From contig QHTE01000057.1 in the NCBI GenBank assembly GCA_003220685.1, positions 1 to 64,000 on the forward strand: 64,000 bases of DNA, written 5' to 3'. The notes below the pieces were generated by a model. It searched no databases. It saw only the letters and a program-made list of their open reading frames with translations, and was not told the DNA's origin. Both the position numbers and the translations under genes were made by a program. This DNA is from Candidatus Rokuibacteriota bacterium. Lineage in GTDB: Bacteria; Methylomirabilota; Methylomirabilia; Rokubacteriales; CSP1-6. Of this stretch, positions 1-8,243 are shown piece by piece. Within the stretch, counting starts at the first letter, position 1; the number at the start of each line of letters is the position of its first letter.

Positions 1-433
1 AGACCGGCATGCTGGCCCCGAAGAGCGAGGCCACCGCGCTGAGCCGGTCGAGCAGCGAGTTCGGGCGGACGGCGGAGAGGATGCCGAGCGCCAGGCCGCC
101 CGCGGTCGAGAGCACGAGCGCCGCGCCCGTGAGCACGAGCGTCGCCTTGAAGCGTCCGAGCACTTCCGTCAGCACCGGCCGCTTCATCCAGATCGAGCGC
201 CCGAGATCCCCGCGCGCGACCAGGCCGAGCCAGTGGATGTACTGCACGTAGAGCGGCTCGGTCAGGCCGAGCTCGTCGCGCAGGCGATTCAGATCTGCCT
301 GCGTCGCTTGCGAGCCGAGCATGATCTCGGCCGGGTCGCCCGGCGCCAGGTGGAGGACCATGAAGATGATCACCGACACGCCGAGCAGGACGGGGACCAG
401 CAGCAGCAGACGGCGGACGACGTATCGTCTCAC
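1..433 (-). CDS. Dipeptide/oligopeptide-type ABC transporter permease (DppB-like), partial
   Basis: Inner-membrane permease of a peptide/nickel-type ABC importer. Only the first ~144 residues are in the window; the rest lies beyond base 1. It reads MRRYVVRRLLLLVPVLLGVS, the classic DppB start with a basic N-tail and first membrane helix, followed by the family hallmark HLAPGDPAE and a region with FMVLHL and LGLTEPLYVQY. The GTG start at 433 lies 13 bp after the stop of the binding-protein gene, so the two form an operon; downstream permease and ATPase genes are expected outside the window. Substrate cannot be told from sequence. The family is clear; the start is chosen because it gives the canonical N-terminus. 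Confidence 0.85.
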   Translation of the reverse strand, partial: MRRYVVRRLLLLVPVLLGVSVIIFMVLHLAPGDPAEIMLGSQATQADLNRLRDELGLTEPLYVQYIHWLGLVARGDLGRSIWMKRPVLTEVLGRFKATLVLTGAALVLSTAGGLALGILSAVRPNSLLDRLSAVASLFGASMPV

Positions 434-446
434 CGCCCGGAAAGTC

Positions 447-2009
447 TCACTTCAGCGAGATCGTCTCGACGCGGAGGTCGAAGCTCGGGTGGAGCTTGAG
501 CCCCTGGACCCGCTTGGCGTGGGCGGCGGTCTGGATCTCGTGGTCGATGAGGATCCACGGCGGATCGTCGACCAGGATGCGCTGGGCCTCGCGGTAGAGC
601 GCGGCACGCTTGCCCTGATCGGTCGTGAGCCGCGCCTGGTGCAAGAGCTCGTCGAAGCGCTCGTTCTTGTAGAGCGCGCGGTTCGGCCCGTTGGGCGTCC
701 ACTGGCTCGAGTGGAGCAGCGGGTACATCACCATGTCCGGATCCTCGTTGCCGGCCATCCAGGAAAGCGCGAAGAGCTCCTGCTCCTTCGTCCGGAGCTT
801 GGCGAGGTAGGCACCCCACTCCATCGTCTGCAAGGCCACCGGGATGCCGACGGCCTTGAGGTTCGACTGGATCACGGTCGACATCGGCACCGGCGACTGC
901 ATCCCCGAGCCCGACTCCGGCACCCAGAGCGTGGTCGAGAATCCGCTCGGGTAGCCGGCTTCGGCCAAGAGCTTGCGCGCGCGCTCGGGCTCGTAGGGGT
1001 AGGGCTTGAGCCCGGCGTCGGCGCCCCACGTGGCCGGGAGCACCGGCCCGCGCGACAGCGAGCCGGTGCCCTTGAGGACGTCGCGCACGATCGCCTCCTT
1101 GTTGACGGCGTAGTTCAGCGCCTGCCGCACGCGCTTGTCGTCGAACGGCTTCTTCTGGTTGTTGATGCCGAGGTACCACACGTGGGCGCCGACCTGCTTG
1201 AGCAAGGTCGCCTTGGGGCTCTGCTCGACCTGCGCGACGAAATCTGGCGGGACGTCGACGATGAGATCGAGCGATCCGGTGAGGAGCTCGGTCAGCCGGG
1301 CCTGGCCCTCGACGATCGGCCGGTAGACCACGCGATCCACCTTCACGGGATAGCGCCAATAGCTCGGGTTCTTCTCGAGCACGACGCGCTGGCCGCGGTC
1401 CCACGACGCGTACTTGAACGGGCCCGTGCCCACCGGCTGCAGCGCGTAGTCCGCGCCGAGCTTCTTCACGGCCGCCGGGCTCACGATCGACGCCGCCGCG
1501 GCTGTCAGGATGGTGAGGAACGACGCGCGCGGCTCCTTGAGCACGAACTCGACGGTGGCGGGGTCGACGGTCTCGACCGCCTTCACGTTGCCGAAGAAAT
1601 AGTTGGCGAAGGGATACTTGCCGAGCTTGTTGGCCGGATGCTCGGGATCGATCTGCCGCTCGATCGAGAACTTCACGGCGTCGGCGTTGAAGGGCGTGCC
1701 GTCGTGGAAGGTGATGCCTCTGCGCAGCTTGAAGGTGTAGCGTAACCCGTCCTTCGAGATCGTCCATGACTCCGCCAGACCCGGCACGACCTGCGTGCTC
1801 TCGTCCGGGAACGTGACGAGCGTCTCGGCGATGCGGCGACCGACCCGGTTCGAGTTGAGGTCGGTCACCTGCGCCGGGTCGAGGTTCACCGGCTCGGCGA
1901 CGAGGCCGACGACGAGCGTGCCGGCCGGCTGTGCGGAGACCGGGATCGCCGGGCCGAGGAGACCGACGATCGCGACCAAGAGCGCGCGCACCACGGCACC
2001 AGCTCTCAT
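447..2009 (-). CDS. ABC transporter substrate-binding protein, family 5 (DppA-like)
   Basis: Periplasmic solute receptor that delivers peptides or similar ligands to the adjacent DppB-type permease; 520 residues, normal for SBP_bac_5. Residues 1-26 form a Sec signal peptide (basic start, LLVAIVGLLG core, cleavage near VSAQ). The mature protein begins with TLVVGLVAEPVNLDP and carries the family signature region LRRGITFHDGTPFNADAVKFS, with WTPNGPNRALYKNERFD and the DDPPWILI motif near the C-terminus. The ATG at 2009 has GGAGG just upstream, which is why it was preferred over longer starts in the same frame. First gene of the operon that continues into the permease; the divergent gene is dapL. 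Ligand unknown. Confidence 0.9.
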   Translation of the reverse strand: MRAGAVVRALLVAIVGLLGPAIPVSAQPAGTLVVGLVAEPVNLDPAQVTDLNSNRVGRRIAETLVTFPDESTQVVPGLAESWTISKDGLRYTFKLRRGITFHDGTPFNADAVKFSIERQIDPEHPANKLGKYPFANYFFGNVKAVETVDPATVEFVLKEPRASFLTILTAAAASIVSPAAVKKLGADYALQPVGTGPFKYASWDRGQRVVLEKNPSYWRYPVKVDRVVYRPIVEGQARLTELLTGSLDLIVDVPPDFVAQVEQSPKATLLKQVGAHVWYLGINNQKKPFDDKRVRQALNYAVNKEAIVRDVLKGTGSLSRGPVLPATWGADAGLKPYPYEPERARKLLAEAGYPSGFSTTLWVPESGSGMQSPVPMSTVIQSNLKAVGIPVALQTMEWGAYLAKLRTKEQELFALSWMAGNEDPDMVMYPLLHSSQWTPNGPNRALYKNERFDELLHQARLTTDQGKRAALYREAQRILVDDPPWILIDHEIQTAAHAKRVQGLKLHPSFDLRVETISLK

Positions 2010-2132
2010 CGAGCGCCTCCGTTCGAGCGATTCGTGCGTCGTGTGCGCCGCCAACTTATACGATCGAGCCGGGCCGCGCAAGACGACCGACCCGGCCCCG
2101 GAGCTCTGCTAGAATCCGCGCGGGAGAGCCCG

Positions 2133-3362
2133 GTGGCCAGATTCAACGCGTTCTACCTGAATCTCAACCAGAGCTATCTCTTCGCCGAGATCCGGCGGCG
2201 GACCAAGGTGTTCACCGACGCCCACCCCGAGGTTCGACTGATCGATCTGGGCGTCGGCGACGTGACGCAGCCCCTGCCCGCGGCGGTCGTCCGCGCCATC
2301 CACGAGGCCGCGGACGACATGGCGCGGCGCGAGACCTTCAAGGGCTACGGGCCCTACGTCGGCTACGAGTTCCTGCGCGCCGAGATCGCGGCCCACGATT
2401 TCGGCTCGCGCGGCGTGAAGCTCGCCGTCGACGAGGTCTTCGTGAGCGACGGCGGCAAGAGCGACAGCGCGAACCTCCAGGAGATCTTCGCCCAGGACTG
2501 CGTGGTCGCGCTCATGGATCCCGTCTACCCGGTCTACGCCGACAGCAACGTGGTGGCCGGACGCAGCGGGCGCGCCGACGACAGCGGCCGGTATGCGGGC
2601 ATCGTCTACCTGCCATGCACCGCGGAGAACGACTTCCAGCCGGCGCTGCCCGACCGGCACGTCGACCTGATCTATCTCTGCTACCCGAACAATCCCACCG
2701 GCGCCGTCGCGACCCGCGAGGCGCTCACCCGCTGGGTCGAGTACGCGCGCGCCGAGGAGGCGGTCATCCTGTACGACGCGGCCTACGAGGCCTACATCGT
2801 CGGCCCGGAGGTCCCCCACTCGATCTACGAGATCGACGGCGCGCGCGAGGTGGCGATCGAGTGCCGGAGCTACTCCAAGAACGCGGGCTTCACCGGGATG
2901 CGTCTGGCCTACACGGTCGTGCCGACGGAGCTGCGGGGACGCGCCGCGGACGGTACGGCGATGAGCCTCAACACCCTCTGGACGCGCCGCACGGCGATGA
3001 AGTCCAACGGTCCGCCCTACATCATCCAGAAGGCCGCCGCCGCGGTGTACACGCCCGAAGGGCAGAAGCAGGTGCGGGCCCTGATCGATTTCTACCTCGA
3101 GAACGCGCGGATCATCGGCGCTGGCCTGGCGGCGGCCGGGTTCACGGTGTACGGCGGCCGGAACGCGCCCTACATCTGGGTCCGCACGCCGCGCGCGGTC
3201 TCTTCCTGGGATTTCTTCGACCGCGTCCTCGAGAAGGCGAACGTGGTCGGAGCACCGGGCGCGGGGTTCGGCCCGAGCGGCGAGGGCTACTTCCGGCTGA
3301 CCGCGTTCGGCTCGCGCGCGCAGACCGAAGAGGCGATCGAGCGCATCAAGACGCGGATGTGA
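2133..3362 (+). CDS. dapL: LL-diaminopimelate aminotransferase
   Basis: PLP enzyme that converts tetrahydrodipicolinate plus glutamate directly to LL-diaminopimelate, the short route to lysine and cell-wall DAP. At 409 residues it matches DapL length. The start VARFNAFYLNLNQSYLF aligns with the typical DapL N-terminus; the GTG at 2133 with GGGAGAG upstream was chosen over a longer ATG frame. Visible motifs: GVGDVTQPLP, GYGPYVGYEFLR, YPNNPTGAVA, and YSKNAGFTGMR, whose Lys is the PLP Schiff-base residue. Stand-alone gene, divergent from the peptide-transport operon; its 3' end overlaps the NERD gene tail by 17 bp in convergent orientation. Regular aminotransferases are less likely given the SKNAGFTG context. 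Confidence 0.93.
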   Translation: MARFNAFYLNLNQSYLFAEIRRRTKVFTDAHPEVRLIDLGVGDVTQPLPAAVVRAIHEAADDMARRETFKGYGPYVGYEFLRAEIAAHDFGSRGVKLAVDEVFVSDGGKSDSANLQEIFAQDCVVALMDPVYPVYADSNVVAGRSGRADDSGRYAGIVYLPCTAENDFQPALPDRHVDLIYLCYPNNPTGAVATREALTRWVEYARAEEAVILYDAAYEAYIVGPEVPHSIYEIDGAREVAIECRSYSKNAGFTGMRLAYTVVPTELRGRAADGTAMSLNTLWTRRTAMKSNGPPYIIQKAAAAVYTPEGQKQVRALIDFYLENARIIGAGLAAAGFTVYGGRNAPYIWVRTPRAVSSWDFFDRVLEKANVVGAPGAGFGPSGEGYFRLTAFGSRAQTEEAIERIKTRM

Positions 3363-4110
3363 CGGCGCCGCCCTCGACGGCGGCGGCACGCGGCCGCTGC
3401 GAAGTCGCCAGGGTCTGGGCGAGCTGGCTCGCCGTCGTCGGCGCCAGCCGGTGCTTGCGCGACAGCTCGACCACCACCTGGTAGAGCTGCGAGTAGCGGA
3501 CGACCGTCGCGGGCGCGTCGCTCGCCTCGACGTGGCAGAGCGGGTGGGTGAACACGACGATCGACTCCACCCAGCGCAGAACGGAGGCGGCCAGCTCCGG
3601 GTGCCGCTCGCTGAGGAAATACCGGATCGCGCACGCCGCGGAGTTGACGTGCTGGCTGATGTCCGCCCGGCGGGACCCGTTGACCGACCAGTTGTGCCCC
3701 CAGCACCGGATCTGCCCCGCGAGCCGCTTCGTCTCGATCACGACGACTCCACAGGGCCCGATCAACACGTGGTCGATCGCACCACGCGCCAATCCGAGCG
3801 TGACGTCGTTGACGAGCCAGTAATCGTCCCCCAGCCCGCCGAGCAGGTCGGCCACCAGACGCTCGCCGCGACGCCCGCGGCGCACGCGGCGCAGCAGCCG
3901 CGTCACGGGCCGGCCGAGCCAAAGCGCGATGACGATCGCGGCGAGCCCGACCGCCAGGCGCAGCAGGGTCGGATGACAGAGTCCGCCCCCCGCGTCGCAC
4001 ACGACGAGCGCGATCCCGGCGATGCCGAGCCCGATCAACCCGACGAGCGCCGCCCACAGCCGCTGCTCGCGGCGTTCTTCGTAGCTTTCGCCGACGCGTA
4101 CCAGGCGCAT
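3346..4110 (-). CDS. NERD-domain membrane protein
   Basis: 254 residues. Two hydrophobic segments (~20-40 and ~50-66) precede a nuclease-related domain at ~80-190: RRGRRGERLVADLL, WLVNDVTLG, AIDHVLIGPCGVVVIETKR and GQIRCWG. The DHV...VIETKR pattern is the NERD core, distantly related to restriction-endonuclease folds (D and E-x-K as possible metal ligands). Role unknown. It begins 1 bp after the roadblock gene stop and is the last gene of the chemosensory/Mgl operon, so it is co-transcribed, but whether it works in that pathway is not shown. The C-terminal tail (SQRPRAAAVEGG) is low complexity. Confidence 0.8.
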   Translation of the reverse strand: MRLVRVGESYEERREQRLWAALVGLIGLGIAGIALVVCDAGGGLCHPTLLRLAVGLAAIVIALWLGRPVTRLLRRVRRGRRGERLVADLLGGLGDDYWLVNDVTLGLARGAIDHVLIGPCGVVVIETKRLAGQIRCWGHNWSVNGSRRADISQHVNSAACAIRYFLSERHPELAASVLRWVESIVVFTHPLCHVEASDAPATVVRYSQLYQVVVELSRKHRLAPTTASQLAQTLATSQRPRAAAVEGGAVTSAS

Positions 4111-4111
4111 C

Positions 4112-4591
4112 TCAGCTGGGCGGCGTCCAGGCCGGACGCGATTCGGCGTCGCTCAGCGGCGCGGCGAACTCCGCCGGCTTCGGGCGCGAGCGGGCCTCGC
4201 CGAGCACCGAGCCGATCGCGCGGCTCGCCTCGCCGGCACAGAGCCGGACCATGCCCACCGTCGTCCGCTCGTCGAAGATCGCGAGCAAGATCGCCTCCTC
4301 GTCCACGGTCGACACGTGGATCGATCGCTTGGTGCCCTCGTGGAAGAGGACGGAGAACTCCGGCTCGCCGAGCAGCTGCGCCATCGCAGCGGTCGAGCTG
4401 AAGGCGGCGGCGGCGAGCGCCGAGATGGACACCGCATCGAGGGCCTGCGCGTCGCCGTCGCTTGCCAGGAGCTGCCCGCCGCGGTCGATCAGGAGCGCCT
4501 CGGCGGCGCCCGAGTCGCCGAGGAACTGCGTCAAGATCCCGTGGATGCGCGCCGCGTCCTCACGCTGGATGACGGTGTTACGAGACTTCAT
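4112..4591 (-). CDS. Roadblock/LC7-domain protein, likely MglA partner (MglB-like)
   Basis: 159 residues with one roadblock/LC7 fold: HGILTQFLGDSGAAEALLIDRGGQLLASDG, then helix ISALAAAAFSSTAAMAQLLG and strands FSVLFHEGTKRSIHVSTVDE, EAILLAIFDERTTVGMVRL. In Myxococcus and Thermus the roadblock protein next to mglA, MglB, is the GTPase-activating protein of MglA. Here it overlaps the 3' end of mglA by 14 bp, which suggests coupled expression and the same partnership; activity is inferred. Start ATG at 4591 has GGGAGAGG upstream. A short Pro-rich tail (AWTPPS) ends the protein. Confidence 0.85.
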   Translation of the reverse strand: MKSRNTVIQREDAARIHGILTQFLGDSGAAEALLIDRGGQLLASDGDAQALDAVSISALAAAAFSSTAAMAQLLGEPEFSVLFHEGTKRSIHVSTVDEEAILLAIFDERTTVGMVRLCAGEASRAIGSVLGEARSRPKPAEFAAPLSDAESRPAWTPPS

Positions 4592-5195
4592 GGCGCCTCT
4601 CCCGCCCGACACCGAACTCGCTCGCGAGCGCCATGCGCGAGACGGTGTTGAGCGTGTCGAACACCCCCTGGCCCTCGATGGCGGACGCCTCGAAGAACGG
4701 CACCCGCGTGGCCCGGCGATTCAGGACGAACTCGAGATAGGTCACCGGCGCCGGTTTCGCCAGATCGCGCTTGTTGTACTGCAGCACGTACGGGATCTCG
4801 TCGAGCGTCAACTCGTACTCGTGCAGGTTCGCCTCGAGATTGCGGAAGCTCTCCACGTTGTCCCGGAGACGCTCGAACTGCGAGTCGGCGACGAACACCA
4901 GGCCGTCGGCGCCCCGCAGCACCAGCCGCCGGGTCGCGTTGTACTGGACCTGCCCGGGAACCGTGTAGAGCTGAAAGCGTGTCTGGAAGCCGCGCACCGT
5001 GAGCGCCGACACCGGCAGGAAGTCGAAGTAGATGGTCCGGTCGTCGCCGGTCGCGAGCGAGATCATGTTCCCGCGATGCGAGTTCGGCAGACATCGATGG
5101 ATGTACTGGAGGTTGGCGGTCTTGCCGGCGAGCCCGGGCCCGTAGTAGACGATCTTGAAGTCGATGATCCGGTTCGCATAATTGATGACGGACAC
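4578..5195 (-). CDS. mglA: MglA-like Ras-superfamily GTPase
   Basis: Small cytoplasmic GTPase of the MglA family, which sets leading-pole identity and drives gliding or type IV pilus activity in Myxococcus. 205 residues, close to the usual ~195. G1 P-loop GPGLAGKT at 19-26; TVPGQ at 78-82, the MglA form of the G3 motif (TVPGQ rather than DxxG); G4 NKRD at 141-144; also DRTIYFDFLP and LVFVADSQ, both typical. GTG start at 5195, 3 bp after the upstream scaffold gene. Followed by an overlapping roadblock gene. All catalytic elements look intact, so it should bind GTP. Symbol given because the match to MglA extends along the whole length. Confidence 0.92.
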   Translation of the reverse strand: MSVINYANRIIDFKIVYYGPGLAGKTANLQYIHRCLPNSHRGNMISLATGDDRTIYFDFLPVSALTVRGFQTRFQLYTVPGQVQYNATRRLVLRGADGLVFVADSQFERLRDNVESFRNLEANLHEYELTLDEIPYVLQYNKRDLAKPAPVTYLEFVLNRRATRVPFFEASAIEGQGVFDTLNTVSRMALASEFGVGRERRHEVS

Positions 5196-5198
5196 GGC

Positions 5199-7361
5199 TC
5201 AGCCCCTCACCAGAGCCCCGAGCCGCGCCGCGGCGCGGTCGAGCTCGATCCGCGCGAGTCCCGGCCGATCGACGCGGCCGCCGCCGACCAGCATCGTGAC
5301 GCTGCCCGCCTCTCCGTCCAGCGCGCGCAGGATGACGCGACGCGTGCCGAGCTTGAGGATGACCGACGCCACCCGGCCGATCTCGGCGCTCGCGAGCGCG
5401 CCGAGCAGGTCGCGCGCGAACCGCGCCAGCGGCACCGCGTCGAGCGAGCTCGGGAGGAACAGGCACGCGCTGAGCGTCCCCGTGTGGTCGCGCAGCAGGG
5501 TCGGCGCCACCGGACCGAAGGCCGTCAACGAGCCGGCCAGCTCACGCACGGCGGCCGGCACACCGGCCGCTCGGAGCTCGATCCCCGCGGCAGTATCGTG
5601 CTCCGGGCGGGAGCGCCGGCCGTCGACGCCCTCGCCCTGCGCGTCGCGCGCCGCCGCTCGCGAGAGACGCTCGAGCCAGGCCAGCGACGCGCGCGAGGAC
5701 ACCGCAATCACGAGCAGGGCGCCATCGGCGTCGCGCGGCCCGAACGGAGTCAGAACGATCGTCGCGCCGGGTGCCGTCAAGGTGGCCTGGGTCACGCGCT
5801 CGGGCAGGCGGCTATCGGTCAGAAACGGCACGACGCGCACCGCGGTCCGCGCGACGGAGTCCTCGCTGAGGGTCGGCGCGACCACCGTCACGAGCGTCGT
5901 TCCTGCGCCGTCGCGCTGTCCGATCTCGAGCCCGTTCAACAGCGGCGCCAGCCGCGCGGCGATGCGTCGGGCTTGCCCGCTCCTGCCGTGCTCGGCGGAG
6001 ACGCCGGGGTGCGGCTCGGGCGCTGGCCGGGCTTCCTGGTCTTCGTCGGCCGAGTCGAACTCGGGCCCGTCCTCGATTTCGACGGCTCCGGCGACTTCGG
6101 CCACTTCGGCGACCGCCGGCGCGGATTCGGGAACGTCCTCACGAGCCTCTTCGACTTCGATCGGCGCCGGCGCAGCCGCTCGCTCCGTTTCGGCAGCGGC
6201 GGGCTCGGGCGGGGGCGTGTACGGCCGGAAGGGAGCCGGAAAATCGTCGAGCGCGTGGACGTCGGCCGGCGGCGTCGAGAGCGTCAGCAGCTCGGGCGGG
6301 ATCTGCGGCACCACCTCGTCGAGCGGGAGGCGCAGCGAGCCGTCAGGCAGGCGCTCCGCGATCTCCTCATGAGTCAGTGCGAGCTCGTCGAGCGGGAACT
6401 GATCGGCGACCACGTCCCACTTCACCGGAGCCAGTCCTTCACCGAGATGCGGCATGAGCAGCTTGCGCGGCACGAGGAGCGAGACGCCGGGACGCAGGGT
6501 GTCCTTCAGTCCCTCCCGTCCGCGAGCGAACATCTCGACCGGGAGCTGATCCGCGATCCGCGCGAACGGAACGCGGACCGTCGGCTCTGTCCGGTCGAGC
6601 GCCTGCTTCGCGGGGGGCGCGTCCGTCGACGTCGGAGCCTTCGGCGCCGGCCGGGTAGAGACGGAGGGCGACGGCGGCACGGTCGAGCGGCCCGCGACCG
6701 GCGCCGTGGGCGCCGCGGTCGTCGGGCTGCTGGACACCGCGGCCACGGCGGCGTGGCCGGCGCTGAAGCGGAAGGGCGTCGCGGGCGCCGGCGCGGGGAC
6801 GGGCGCGGGCGCCGCGGGAGGTCGGGACGGAGCCGGCAGCGTCAGCAGCGGCTTCGCGGCCACCGGCGCCGGGGCTAGCGGGAGGGCCTCGATTCGACGC
6901 TGCATCGCGACCGGTCGCGCTTCGTCGCGCGGCGCGCGGGGCGACGACAGCAGCGGACGCAGGCGGGCGAATACCAGCGGAGCTGCCGTCAGCTGGAGCA
7001 AGGTGACCGCGGGCGAGCCCCAGAGCGCGAAGGCGACCGCGGGGCCGTAATCGAGCAGGTCGGGGATCATGAAGAGGGCGCCCGTCGCCGCGACGAGCAG
7101 CCCGTGGAGCACGCACATCGCGGCCACCGCGACGCTCACGGCCCCGAGCGAGAGCGGGCGCACGCTGACCAGCGAGACGAGCACGTAGAACACGGGCGGA
7201 ATCACCAGCGCCGGCAGCACGAGCGCCGCCGAGGCTTCCAGCGGCGTCGCCCGGAGGCCGCGCACGTGGAGGGCCAGCACGGCGCAGGCGTAGAGCTCGA
7301 GCCCGAGCGCCAGCTCGAGCGCCCACACCACCCGCGCTCGCGAGCCGCGCGGCAGCGGCAT
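5199..7361 (-). CDS. Membrane-anchored scaffold with C-terminal roadblock-like region
   Basis: 720 residues; I do not recognise a named family. Order seen: about four membrane helices in 1-135; a long Pro/Ala linker (~140-240); a conserved-looking block at ~240-390 with short repeats of the type ADQLP.EMF, ADQFPLDEL, EIAERLPDGS and DEVVPQIPPELL; an acidic Pro-rich linker (EEAREDVPES); then two alpha/beta segments (~470-580 and ~600-720) with the strand-helix rhythm of roadblock/LC7 domains, e.g. LVTVVAPTLSEDSV and GTLSACLFLPSSLDAVPLARF. It sits between the receiver-roadblock protein (TGATG overlap at 7361) and mglA, so it may be a membrane platform for MglA/roadblock complexes. That role is inference; the roadblock assignment is by pattern only. 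Confidence 0.7.
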   Translation of the reverse strand: MPLPRGSRARVVWALELALGLELYACAVLALHVRGLRATPLEASAALVLPALVIPPVFYVLVSLVSVRPLSLGAVSVAVAAMCVLHGLLVAATGALFMIPDLLDYGPAVAFALWGSPAVTLLQLTAAPLVFARLRPLLSSPRAPRDEARPVAMQRRIEALPLAPAPVAAKPLLTLPAPSRPPAAPAPVPAPAPATPFRFSAGHAAVAAVSSSPTTAAPTAPVAGRSTVPPSPSVSTRPAPKAPTSTDAPPAKQALDRTEPTVRVPFARIADQLPVEMFARGREGLKDTLRPGVSLLVPRKLLMPHLGEGLAPVKWDVVADQFPLDELALTHEEIAERLPDGSLRLPLDEVVPQIPPELLTLSTPPADVHALDDFPAPFRPYTPPPEPAAAETERAAAPAPIEVEEAREDVPESAPAVAEVAEVAGAVEIEDGPEFDSADEDQEARPAPEPHPGVSAEHGRSGQARRIAARLAPLLNGLEIGQRDGAGTTLVTVVAPTLSEDSVARTAVRVVPFLTDSRLPERVTQATLTAPGATIVLTPFGPRDADGALLVIAVSSRASLAWLERLSRAAARDAQGEGVDGRRSRPEHDTAAGIELRAAGVPAAVRELAGSLTAFGPVAPTLLRDHTGTLSACLFLPSSLDAVPLARFARDLLGALASAEIGRVASVILKLGTRRVILRALDGEAGSVTMLVGGGRVDRPGLARIELDRAAARLGALVRG

Positions 7362-8233
7362 CAAAGAGCCCTCACGAGCTCCGGCACGGCCTTTCTCACG
7401 TAGTAGCGCACCTTGCCGAGCGCGCCCTGATCGCCGACAAGGACCGCCAGGAGTGCCGACGCGCCGACTCCGTGCAGCAGGAGCGTTCCGGCCTCGTATT
7501 CGAGGATCGTGCCGACCAGCGGCCCCTGGCCGAGCTCGCGGCCGATCCCGTCGGACGCTTCTGCGAGACAGGACGCGAGCGCTCCGGCCACCTCGTCGGC
7601 GTCGGGCGCAAGCTCCCCGGCCGTCTCAATGAGGAACCCTTCGCGATCCGCGAGCACGACGAAGCGAACGCCGGGGGTGTCGGCGAGTGCCTGCAGCCGC
7701 TGCTTGAGGCTCGGCTCGGATGGCGCGAGCGAGATCGGCGCGGGCGCGGACGCCGTCGCGAGTGGAGACTCCGCCATGGGTGTCGATGCCGCGACCGGCG
7801 CAGGCGCGACGGGCACGGGGGTGGTCGGGGCCGGCGCGGCGCTCGTCGGCTGCTTGCCTCCGTTCGGGCGCCCGGCGAGAAGCTTGTCGATCCTTCGCAC
7901 AAGGTCCTCGACGCCGAACGGCTTGAACATGACCTCGTTCGACCGCACCTCGGCGGCCCGCGCTTGGACCGTGCCGTTGTCGACTCCGGAGATGAGGAGG
8001 ACGGGGGTCGAGCCGAGCGCGGGATGGGTTCGCACGTACTGGCAGATCTGGTAGCCGTCCTTGTCGGGCAGGATGACGTCGCAGATCACGACGTCGGGCT
8101 GGTCGCGGTCGATCATCGCGATCGCCTCGGAGCCGGACGCGGCGGCGAGAACCTGGAGCCCGCGGCTCTCGAGCGCCTTCTCGACCACCTTCCTCACGCT
8201 CAGGCTGTCGTCCACCACGAGGACCTTCCCCAT
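7361..8233 (-). CDS. Response regulator with C-terminal roadblock/LC7 domain
   Basis: 290 residues. Receiver domain at 1-120 with intact acidic pocket (VLVVDDS), phospho-acceptor Asp52 in VVICDVILPDKDG and the conserved Lys in VMFKPFG. A Pro/Ala-rich linker (~125-175) leads to a roadblock domain (~178-290): LKQRLQALADTPGVRFVVLADREG, LASCLAEASDGIGRELG, GTILEYEAGTLLLHGV. No DNA-binding domain, so output is protein-protein: phosphorylation by the operon's CheA probably alters a roadblock interaction with MglA or another partner. ATG at 8233 preceded by AGGAGG. Receiver-roadblock fusions link two-component signalling straight to GTPase control. Confidence 0.85.
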   Translation of the reverse strand: MGKVLVVDDSLSVRKVVEKALESRGLQVLAAASGSEAIAMIDRDQPDVVICDVILPDKDGYQICQYVRTHPALGSTPVLLISGVDNGTVQARAAEVRSNEVMFKPFGVEDLVRRIDKLLAGRPNGGKQPTSAAPAPTTPVPVAPAPVAASTPMAESPLATASAPAPISLAPSEPSLKQRLQALADTPGVRFVVLADREGFLIETAGELAPDADEVAGALASCLAEASDGIGRELGQGPLVGTILEYEAGTLLLHGVGASALLAVLVGDQGALGKVRYYVRKAVPELVRAL

Positions 8234-8243
8234 CGACGTCCTC

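Noticed and set aside
4251-6878. Plus-strand 875-codon open frame
   Set aside because: Antisense to roadblock, MglA and scaffold genes; composition typical of a GC-rich shadow.
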